Positions 7,356-13,093 of a stretch of DNA of 13,093 nt are shown here, one piece after another. The notes under the pieces are model-generated. The model had not been told where the DNA came from. It saw nothing but the letters and a program-made list of their open reading frames with translations, and did not search any database. This stretch comes from Desulfosudis sp034189195 (GTDB taxonomy: Bacteria > Desulfobacterota > Desulfobacteria > Desulfobacterales > Desulfosudaceae): positions 1 to 13,093 of the forward strand of contig JAXHVI010000088.1 of assembly GCA_034189195.1 (NCBI GenBank), read 5' to 3'. Positions within the stretch are counted from its first letter, which is position 1. The number at the start of each line of letters is the position of its first letter. The translations under genes were made by a program, and so were the position numbers.

Positions 7356-7378
7356 GGATATTTCATGAAATATCCGGG
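7353..7378. repeat. Inverted repeat 2: perfect 26-bp palindrome
   Basis: Positions 7353-7378 are a perfect palindrome with no spacer: half-site CCCGGATATTTCA followed by its exact reverse complement. As RNA it would fold to a long hairpin with a tiny loop; as DNA it is a symmetric site that a dimeric protein could bind. No T run follows, so it is not a standard intrinsic terminator. It may be half of a two-hairpin transcript end, or a recombination or insertion scar. Confidence 0.7.
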
Positions 7379-7380
7379 TT

Positions 7381-7470
7381 AAGCTGAGCCTCTGTTCATG
7401 GAAATTCACCCGTGAGGACTTGAAAAACATAGTCGCCGGGTTCGAGGCCAAACAGAAAATGGCAGCATAA
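7381..7470 (+). other. Orphan reading-frame tail, possible 3' remnant of a lost gene
   Basis: Within the 203-nt gap 7318-7520, one frame reads coding-like sequence ending at TAA 7468-7470: KFTREDLKNIVAGFEAK from 7402, then QKMAA and stop. It has no start codon or ribosome site of its own. Charged, helix-compatible composition makes it look like the C-terminal end of a real protein cut off on its 5' side by the palindromes at 7332-7378. I cannot name the family. Chance is possible at this length. The rest of the gap (7471-7520) shows nothing recognisable beyond a weak purine stretch before the next start. Confidence 0.3.
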
Positions 7471-7520
7471 AATACGTCACCGAATTTATGACACAGAGCA
7501 CTTAGCAGAAGCAAAAACGC

Positions 7521-8624
7521 ATGATTGGAATGTTAAAAGAGTGGTACCGGCGGTATGCCAATGATCCCCAGATCATCATCCTGTTTACCATTCTTGTGGT
7601 GGGGTTCGTACTGGTGCTCACCATGGGCGATATGCTGGCCCCGGTGATTGCGGCAATTGTCATTGCCTACCTGCTCGAAGGCCTGATCAACGTGCTGGAG
7701 CGGCTGAAGGTCTCACGCATGATCGCCCTGGTAACGGTTTTCACCCTTTTTCTGGCCGGCATGGCGGCAGTGATCGTCTTTTTTCTGCCCCTGCTCTCCC
7801 GGCAGATCGCCGATATGTTCCAGGAGCTGCCGACCCTGATAGCCAACGGCCAGAAACAGCTCATGCGGCTTCCGGAGCGGTATCCGGAACTCATCGCTCA
7901 GGAGCAGATCACCCAGTTTGTAAACTTCTTGAAATCAGAAATCACCCAGCTGGGCCAACATCTGGTCTCCATCTCCATTGCATCGGTGCGGGGCATCATC
8001 ACGGTAGTGGTTTACCTGATCCTGGTGCCGCTGCTGATCTTCTTCTTTCTAAAAGACAAAACCAAAATTCTGGACTGGCTCAAGCTGTTTCTGCCGAAAA
8101 ACACCCGCCTGGCCGCCGAAGTGTGGAACGAAGTCAACCAGCAGATCGCCAATTACGTGCGCGGCAAGATATGGGAAATTCTGATTGTCTGGACCGCCGC
8201 CTATGCCCTGTTCGCGACCCTGGGGCTGAAATTTGCCGTTCTGATCTCCCTGGCCGTGGGCCTTTCCGTGCTGGCGCCCTACATCGGCGCCACCCTGATG
8301 TTCTTTCCCGTTGCCCTGGTGGCCTTTTTCCAGTGGGGGCTCTCCCCCGATTTTACATGGATCGTGGTGGGCTATCTCATCCTTCAGGCCCTGGACGGCA
8401 ACCTGCTGGCCCCGCTCCTGCTCTCCGAGGTGGTGGACCTGCACCCGGTGGCCATTATCGTGGCCCTGCTGATATTCGGCGGCATATGGGGCCTGTGGGG
8501 CCTGTTCTTTGCCATTCCCCTGGCCACCCTTGTCCATGCCGTGTTAAAAACATGGTTCCGGTACATGAAGGAAAAGAACCCGCCCATAACCGAAGATCCA
8601 CAGCCGGCATGCCCCCCGTTTTGA
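7521..8624 (+). CDS. AI-2E/PerM family (UPF0118) inner-membrane permease
   Basis: A 367-residue polytopic membrane protein. After a short charged N-terminus it has transmembrane pairs at about 18-60, another at about 68-92, then a mostly soluble stretch of roughly 60 residues (QIADMFQELPTLIANG and following). A hydrophobic block at about 150-178 ends in LLIFFFLKDK, a hallmark of the family. The conserved APYIGA loop and the LDGNLLAPLLLS segment follow, with final helices rich in GGIWGLWGLFFAIPLA. These patterns and the length fit the PerM/YdiK/TqsA family. Members are variously reported as AI-2 exporters or sodium/proton antiporters, so the substrate cannot be read from sequence. Start ATG 7521 has only a weak purine stretch upstream. 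The gap to the DUF368 gene is 42 nt, so the two may be co-transcribed. Confidence 0.88.
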   Translation: MIGMLKEWYRRYANDPQIIILFTILVVGFVLVLTMGDMLAPVIAAIVIAYLLEGLINVLERLKVSRMIALVTVFTLFLAGMAAVIVFFLPLLSRQIADMFQELPTLIANGQKQLMRLPERYPELIAQEQITQFVNFLKSEITQLGQHLVSISIASVRGIITVVVYLILVPLLIFFFLKDKTKILDWLKLFLPKNTRLAAEVWNEVNQQIANYVRGKIWEILIVWTAAYALFATLGLKFAVLISLAVGLSVLAPYIGATLMFFPVALVAFFQWGLSPDFTWIVVGYLILQALDGNLLAPLLLSEVVDLHPVAIIVALLIFGGIWGLWGLFFAIPLATLVHAVLKTWFRYMKEKNPPITEDPQPACPPF

Positions 8625-8666
8625 TCACACATACAACAACCCGCCACCCAAAAAGGCAGAATCCTG

Positions 8667-9677
8667 ATGCAGCGTAAAACGATCCCCACATGGAAGGCGG
8701 CCTTTTTCAGCAGCCCCGGCCCGGACACCCCGCGACAGGCGGCTGTTCTCTATTTAAAAGGCCTGTGCATGGGCGCAGCCGACGTGGTGCCGGGCGTGTC
8801 CGGCGGCACCATTGCCCTGATCACCGGCATCTACGAAAAACTGCTGGCCGCCATCAAATCCATCGACTCCCGCGCGGCCCGGCGCCTGCTGGCCCTTGAC
8901 CTGAAAGACGCCCTGTCCGGCATGCATGCCCGGTTCCTGGTGGTGCTGCTGGCCGGCATTGCCACGGCCATTGTCAGCATCGCACGGCTGATGCACTATC
9001 TGCTGGTACACCAGCCGGTATTTACCTGGAGCCTGTTTTTCGGCCTGATCGCCGCCTCCATCCTGGTGGTGGGCAGAAAGGTCCCCCAATGGCGGACCGG
9101 TGAAGCCCTGGCCTGCGCCGGAGGAATCGCGACCGCCTGGATCATTGTCAGCCTGGTGCCGGTCTCCACACCCGAGGCATTGTGGTTTGTCTTTCTTTCC
9201 GGGTTTATCGCCATCTGCGCCATGATTCTGCCGGGCATCAGCGGCGCCTTTATCCTGCTGATCCTGGGAAAATACGCCTTTATCACCGGAGCCCTCAAAA
9301 ACCCGGTGCTGCCGGAAAACATGCTGATCATCACGGTGTTCTGCGCGGGATGCGTGGCCGGCATTCTCTCTTTTTCCCGGGTACTCAACTTTCTGCTGAC
9401 CCGGTGGCACAATGTCACCATGGCCTTTCTCACCGGCCTGATGGCCGGTTCCATGAAAAAAATATGGCCCTGGAAAGAGCCCCTGGAGGTGATGGTGCTG
9501 CGGGACAAGGTTCATGTGCTGCGGGAAATAAACGTGCTGCCCCAGGCCGACCGGGACCTGGCCGTGGCCCTGCTGCTGGCCGCAACCGGTTTTGCCCTGG
9601 TGGTGGTGCTGGAGCGCCTTTCCAGGGAGAAACAGCAGCAGCAGCCGGCCGACACTGCCCTTGACAACCATGCCTGA
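8667..9677 (+). CDS. DUF368 membrane protein, PopT-like polyprenyl-phosphate transporter
   Basis: A 336-residue polytopic membrane protein of the DUF368 family. The N-terminal signature GLCMGAADVVPGVSGGT is at residues 32-48, followed by ITGIYEKLLAAIKS. A second, related half-site ILPGISGAF lies at about 187-195, consistent with the internal repeat of the family. Eight or so hydrophobic segments can be traced, ending with a helix (LAVALLLAATGFALVVVL) and a Gln-rich polar tail. DUF368 proteins (PopT) have been shown to move undecaprenyl-phosphate across the cytoplasmic membrane, recycling the carrier for peptidoglycan and polysaccharide synthesis; assigning that role here is by family membership. 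Start ATG 8667 is supported by AAGGCAG 7 nt upstream. A hairpin at 9699-9721 closes the unit before oleA. Confidence 0.88.
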   Translation: MQRKTIPTWKAAFFSSPGPDTPRQAAVLYLKGLCMGAADVVPGVSGGTIALITGIYEKLLAAIKSIDSRAARRLLALDLKDALSGMHARFLVVLLAGIATAIVSIARLMHYLLVHQPVFTWSLFFGLIAASILVVGRKVPQWRTGEALACAGGIATAWIIVSLVPVSTPEALWFVFLSGFIAICAMILPGISGAFILLILGKYAFITGALKNPVLPENMLIITVFCAGCVAGILSFSRVLNFLLTRWHNVTMAFLTGLMAGSMKKIWPWKEPLEVMVLRDKVHVLREINVLPQADRDLAVALLLAATGFALVVVLERLSREKQQQQPADTALDNHA

Positions 9678-9698
9678 TAAATTATAGGTTTTCCAGAC

Positions 9699-9734
9699 GG
9701 CCGCCTCTTGTAAAGGCGGCCTGCGCTTGTTTTT
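9699..9734 (+). terminator. Probable intrinsic terminator between the DUF368 gene and oleA
   Basis: GGCCGCC (9699-9705) pairs perfectly with GGCGGCC (9715-9721) around a 9-nt loop. A T-rich stretch TTGTTTTT ends at 9734, displaced 5 nt from the stem, so termination may be partial. It places the ole genes in a separate transcription unit; I see no clear promoter hexamers in the remaining 39 nt before oleA. Confidence 0.55.
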
Positions 9735-9773
9735 ACCCGGAACCGACGATCACAAAGGAGACGTGGCCCCACG

Positions 9774-10820
9774 ATGCGCTACCAGACTGTTCATATCGAC
9801 GCCTTTGGTTACGAACTGGCGCCCAACGTGATCACATCAGAGGAGCTGGAAGAGCGGCTGGCACCGCTGTATACCCGGCTCAACCTGCGCAGAGGCCAGC
9901 TTCAGGCCCTGACCGGGATTCGGGAACGCCGGTTCTGGGATTCGGGTGAGCCCATGTATACCGGAGCACTCAAGGCCGGCAAAAAAGCCCTGGCCGCCTC
10001 CTGCCTTTCACCGTCGGACATCGGCATGATCGTCTACTGCGGGGTGTGCCGGGACAACCTGGAGCCGGCCACGGCCTGCGCCGTGGCAGACGGTCTGGGG
10101 TTAGACAGCCGTACCATTATCTACGACATCTCCAACGCCTGCCTGGGCGTGATGACCGGTATGATCGAAGTGGCCAATGCCATTGAGCTGGGCCAGATTC
10201 AGGCCGGCATGGTGGTCTCCTGCGAGTCGGCCCGCCAGATCGTGGACCTGACCATCGACAGAATGAACCGGGAATGCGACATGGAATCCTTCAAACGATC
10301 CATGGCCGTGCTCACCGGCGGCTCCGGGGCCGTGGCCCTGACCATGACCGGCAGCCAGGCCCCGGCGGCTGAATACCGGCGCCACCGCCTGCTGGGCGGG
10401 GTGGTGCGCAACGCATCCCGGCATCACCGCCTCTGCATCTGGGGGCCGGACACCGGGGCCGCCAGCCAGTTTTACAAAATGGAAACCGATGCCGTTGGCG
10501 TGCTGAAAAACGGCGTGGTGCTGGGCACCGAAACCTTTGCGGCCTTTCGGCAGGAACTCGGGTTTTCAGACAACAGGCCGGACAAGGTGATCTGCCACCA
10601 GGTGGGCGAGGCCAACCAGCGGTCCATTTTAAAGGCCATCGGCGTGGCCCCGGAAAAGGATTTTCCCACCTATCCCTACCTGGCCAACATGGGCACGGTC
10701 TCTCTGCCCATGACCGCGGCCATTGCCGACGAGCGGGGGTTTCTGGAGCCCGGCGACCTGGTGGGGTTTCTGGGCATCGGCAGCGGCCTGAACTGCCTCA
10801 TGCTGGGGGTGGAATGGTAA
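9774..10820 (+). CDS. oleA: OleA, acyl-CoA:acyl-CoA head-to-head condensing enzyme (thiolase fold)
   Basis: Joins two long-chain fatty acyl-CoAs by non-decarboxylative Claisen condensation to a 2-alkyl-3-keto acid, the first step of long-chain olefin synthesis. The 348-residue product has the thiolase/KAS III fold. Catalytic residues are Cys123 in ISNACLG, His275 in ICHQVGEANQ and Asn305 in LANMGTVSLP. Glu97 in RDNLEPATA corresponds to the Glu117 base of Xanthomonas OleA. The spacings (Glu to Cys 26, His to Asn 30) are identical to Xanthomonas (E117/C143, H285/N315), which separates it from FabH. The C-terminus GIGSGLNCLMLGVEW is also OleA-like. Start ATG 9774 aligns with family N-termini, although its ribosome site AAGGAG (9755-9760) is 13 nt away, longer than usual. 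The stop overlaps the oleB start. Confidence 0.93.
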   Translation: MRYQTVHIDAFGYELAPNVITSEELEERLAPLYTRLNLRRGQLQALTGIRERRFWDSGEPMYTGALKAGKKALAASCLSPSDIGMIVYCGVCRDNLEPATACAVADGLGLDSRTIIYDISNACLGVMTGMIEVANAIELGQIQAGMVVSCESARQIVDLTIDRMNRECDMESFKRSMAVLTGGSGAVALTMTGSQAPAAEYRRHRLLGGVVRNASRHHRLCIWGPDTGAASQFYKMETDAVGVLKNGVVLGTETFAAFRQELGFSDNRPDKVICHQVGEANQRSILKAIGVAPEKDFPTYPYLANMGTVSLPMTAAIADERGFLEPGDLVGFLGIGSGLNCLMLGVEW

Positions 10821-11719
10821 TGACGACACCAGTAGACAAAACGCCCTTTGCCCATCTGTATCCCTTTGATTCCCACTTTATGGAGGTTCACGGCTGGAAC
10901 TGCCACTACCTGGACGAGGGCGCGGGCCAGCCCCTGCTCATGCTTCACGGCAACCCCACCTGGTCCTTTTATTACCGGGAACTGGTCAAACGTTTTTCTC
11001 CGAGTTTCCGGGTGGTGTGCCCGGACCATATCGGGTGCGGCCTGTCGGACAAGCCGCCGGCCGACCAATACGGATACCGGCTTGACGACCGGGTAAGCGA
11101 CCTGGAAACCCTTGTCGACCATCTGAATCTTGACGGCATCACCCTGATCGTGCACGACTGGGGCGGGTTTATCGGGTGCGCCTTTGCCCTGCGAAACCTT
11201 GAAAAAATCAAGCGGGTGGTGATCACCAACACGGCGGCGTTTTTAAAGATTCCGGGAAAACCCATTCCGGCCCGGCTGCGCGTCCTGCGCCACATTGCGC
11301 CCTTTGCCGTTCCCGCGGTGCTGGGGGCAAACCTTTTTGCCAGGGCCGCCCTTTACATGGCGCCGAAAAAAAAGCTGGCACCGGACGTAAAGGCCGGGCT
11401 GATCGCCCCTTACAACAGCTGGGCCAACCGGATCGCCACGCTGAAATTTGTCCAGGACATCGCCCTGTCTGAAAAAGACCCCAGTTTTGAAACGGGCCGG
11501 TTTCTGGACGACAACCTGCACAGTCTCGCCCGCTTTCCCATGCTGATCTGCTGGGGCCTGCACGATTTTGTGTTTGACACCGACTATCTTGCCGAGTGGC
11601 AGCGCCGCTTTCCCCATGCCGAAAGCCATGGGTTTGAAACAGCCGGCCACTACCTGCTGGAAGACGAGCCCGAACAGGTGGGAGACCGGATCGAGGCTTT
11701 TTTAAAAAAACATCCGTGA
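10814..11719 (+). CDS. oleB: OleB, beta-lactone decarboxylase (haloalkane-dehalogenase-like alpha/beta hydrolase)
   Basis: Removes CO2 from the cis-beta-lactone made by OleC, giving the final cis-olefin; OleB normally works in an OleBCD assembly. The 301-residue alpha/beta hydrolase resembles haloalkane dehalogenases. The oxyanion motif HGNPTW is at 45-50, the nucleophile is Asp115 in VHDWGG, the acid Asp251 in WGLHDFVFDTD and the base His279 in TAGHYLLED. These match the Asp/Asp/His triad of known OleB. Two starts are possible: ATG 10814 inside oleA, or ATG 10820, which forms a TAATG junction with the oleA stop. Either implies translational coupling. A haloalkane dehalogenase or epoxide hydrolase would look similar in isolation, but the flanking oleA and oleC settle the role. 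It is a separate protein, not the OleB-OleC fusion seen in some actinobacteria. Confidence 0.9.
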   Translation: MVMTTPVDKTPFAHLYPFDSHFMEVHGWNCHYLDEGAGQPLLMLHGNPTWSFYYRELVKRFSPSFRVVCPDHIGCGLSDKPPADQYGYRLDDRVSDLETLVDHLNLDGITLIVHDWGGFIGCAFALRNLEKIKRVVITNTAAFLKIPGKPIPARLRVLRHIAPFAVPAVLGANLFARAALYMAPKKKLAPDVKAGLIAPYNSWANRIATLKFVQDIALSEKDPSFETGRFLDDNLHSLARFPMLICWGLHDFVFDTDYLAEWQRRFPHAESHGFETAGHYLLEDEPEQVGDRIEAFLKKHP

Positions 11720-11747
11720 CAAAAACAGGCGGACGAAAATAAAAACC

Positions 11748-13093
11748 ATGGCATCAGACAACCACAACCCGGTGATCAATATCGCGGCCCGCATGACGCA
11801 GATGGCCCGGCAGCATCCCTACAAAAAAGCGGTGATCGCGCCCCAGGGACGGGACCGGGCCGGACGGGTCACCTATGCCCACTTCACCTTTGCCCAGCTG
11901 GACGCCGACTCCAGCCGCCTGGCCTCGGGCCTGGAAAAGGCCGGCATTCGCCGGGGCACCCGCACCATTCTCATGGTGCGGCCCGGCCTGGACTTTTTTT
12001 CCTTAGTCTTTGCCCTGTTCAAGGCCGGCATCGTGCCGGTGGTGGTGGATCCGGGCATGGGGGTAAAACGCATGGTGAGCTGTTTTGCCGAAACCGATCC
12101 CCAGGCCTTTATCGGTATTCCCCTGGCCCATGTGGTGCGAAAGATCTACCCGAAATTCTTCAAAACTGTTGAAACATGGATCACCGTGGGAAGGCGCTGG
12201 TTCTGGGGCGGCCACACCCTGGACCAAATCCGTGCCTCGGGCGCCGCGGATTATAAAACAGCCGAAACCCTGGCAGACGAAACCGCGGCCATCCTGTTTA
12301 CCACGGGCAGCACCGGCCCGGCCAAGGGTGTGGTCTACACCCACGGCAATTTTGACGCTCAGATTCAGCATATTCAGGACCATTTTCAAATCGGTTCCGA
12401 CGAGACCGACCTGCCCACATTCCCGCTGTTTGCCCTGTTTGACCCGGCCCTGGGCATGACCGCCGTGATTCCGGACATGGACCCCACCAAACCCGCCTTT
12501 GTCAACCCGGAACGCATTCTCGAGGGCATTGCCAACCACGGGGTAACCAACATGTTTGCCTCCCCTGCCCTGCTCAACCGGGTGGGCGGCTACTGCAAAA
12601 AACGCAACATTCACCTGCCGTCCCTGCGGCGGGTGGTGTCGGCCGGTGCCCCGGTTCATCCGTCCAACATCGAGCAGTTCGCGTCGGCCCTGACCGATGC
12701 GGCCGAAGTGCACACGCCCTACGGCGCGTCCGAGGCGGTTCCCATCATCTCCATCGGCAGCCGGGAGATACTGACAGAGACCAAGCAGATGAGCGAGCAG
12801 GGGTTCGGCAACTGCGTGGGCCGGCCCCTGGAAGGTATCGAGGTGGAGCTGATCACCATTTCAGACAGGCCCATTGAAGCATGGTCAGACGATATTCTGG
12901 TGGCGCCGGGTGACGTGGGGGAAATTGTCGTCAAGGGAGACCTGGTCACCCGTTCCTATTACAACCGGCCGAAAGACACGGCAGGGGCCAAGATACCCGA
13001 CGGCGACGGTTTCTGGCACCGCATGGGAGACCTGGCATGGATGGACAACCACGGCCGGTTCTGGTTCTGCGGCAGAAAGAGCCACCGGGTGGA
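11748..13093 (+). CDS. oleC: OleC, beta-lactone synthetase (acyl-AMP ligase superfamily), 3' end outside window
   Basis: ATP-dependent enzyme that converts the beta-hydroxy acid from OleD to a beta-lactone, using the adenylate-forming fold but ending in ring closure instead of CoA transfer. 448 residues are visible of roughly 550. The A3 P-loop FTTGSTGPAKG is at 184-194. The OleC-typical stretch PLFALFDPALG is at about 230-240, followed by VIPDMDPTKPAFVNP. The A5 motif TPYGASEA is at 323-330 and the A7 Asp is Asp428 in HRMGDLAW. A8 begins in FCGRKSHRV at the window edge; the C-terminal lid is not seen. ATG 11748 lies 28 nt after the oleB stop with only a weak, distant AGGCGGA; no better in-frame start exists. 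oleD is expected next but is not visible. An ordinary fatty acyl-CoA ligase is the alternative, unlikely given motifs and neighbours. Confidence 0.92.
   Translation, partial: MASDNHNPVINIAARMTQMARQHPYKKAVIAPQGRDRAGRVTYAHFTFAQLDADSSRLASGLEKAGIRRGTRTILMVRPGLDFFSLVFALFKAGIVPVVVDPGMGVKRMVSCFAETDPQAFIGIPLAHVVRKIYPKFFKTVETWITVGRRWFWGGHTLDQIRASGAADYKTAETLADETAAILFTTGSTGPAKGVVYTHGNFDAQIQHIQDHFQIGSDETDLPTFPLFALFDPALGMTAVIPDMDPTKPAFVNPERILEGIANHGVTNMFASPALLNRVGGYCKKRNIHLPSLRRVVSAGAPVHPSNIEQFASALTDAAEVHTPYGASEAVPIISIGSREILTETKQMSEQGFGNCVGRPLEGIEVELITISDRPIEAWSDDILVAPGDVGEIVVKGDLVTRSYYNRPKDTAGAKIPDGDGFWHRMGDLAWMDNHGRFWFCGRKSHRV

Noticed and set aside
5706..7480. Insertion sequence around the hydrolase
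   Set aside because: I found no transposase, no terminal inverted repeats at both ends and no target duplication; only composition and broken neighbours suggest insertion.
8754..9671. Long minus-strand open frame of 305 codons opposite the DUF368 gene
   Set aside because: Its Gln/Gly/His-rich composition mirrors the opposite strand; the + strand protein has clear family motifs and membrane helices.
10814..11719. Haloalkane dehalogenase
   Set aside because: The triad and fold fit, but position between oleA and oleC makes beta-lactone decarboxylase (OleB) the better call.
12003..12713. Minus-strand open frame of 236 codons opposite oleC
   Set aside because: The + strand is an unmistakable adenylate-forming enzyme through this whole interval; the antisense frame has no motif.

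Overview
The window reads as the chromosome of a GC-rich, Gram-negative bacterium, most likely a Desulfobacterota (deltaproteobacterial, sulfate-reducer-like) organism. This rests on the hisC-cmk-rpsA-sppA order, a six-domain S1 protein directly behind cytidylate kinase, the general protein style and an ole cluster, which is known from some members of that group. The assignment is inference from gene content; no search was run.

Layout, all genes on the + strand. (1) 1-4185 is a housekeeping block: the C-terminal half of hisC, cmk joined to it by an ATGA overlap, rpsA behind a 105-nt leader with a small GC hairpin and a U8 tract, a strong intrinsic terminator, then a short-form sppA. (2) 4195-5175 carries two copies of an 18-bp tandem repeat running into the start of a ketopantoate-reductase-family gene (panE). 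(3) 5208-5705 is a decayed internal piece of an acetyl-CoA-synthetase-type gene. It has lost both ends, carries a frameshift at a G5 run, and has an apparent in-frame internal deletion. (4) 5706-7520 is a distinct patch: an abrupt AT-rich leader, a 487-residue serine alpha/beta hydrolase with an unassigned C-terminal region, two overlapping perfect or near-perfect inverted repeats, and a short orphan reading frame that looks like the tail of a lost gene. (5) 7521-9677 encodes two polytopic membrane proteins, an AI-2E/PerM-family permease and a DUF368 (PopT-like polyprenyl-phosphate transporter) protein, followed by a possible terminator. (6) 9774-13093 is an oleABC cluster for long-chain olefin synthesis; oleC runs off the window end.

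How the genes work together: OleA condenses two fatty acyl-CoAs head-to-head to a beta-keto acid, OleD (expected just beyond the window) reduces it, OleC closes the beta-lactone and OleB removes CO2 to leave a cis internal alkene. OleA and OleB both keep every catalytic residue, with family spacing. OleC keeps its adenylation motifs as far as it can be read.

The most notable material is the intact ole cluster, the acs remnant with the AT-rich hydrolase insertion beside it, and the paired palindromes and orphan tail that may mark the right edge of that insertion. I found no CRISPR array, tRNA, rRNA, transposase or phage gene.
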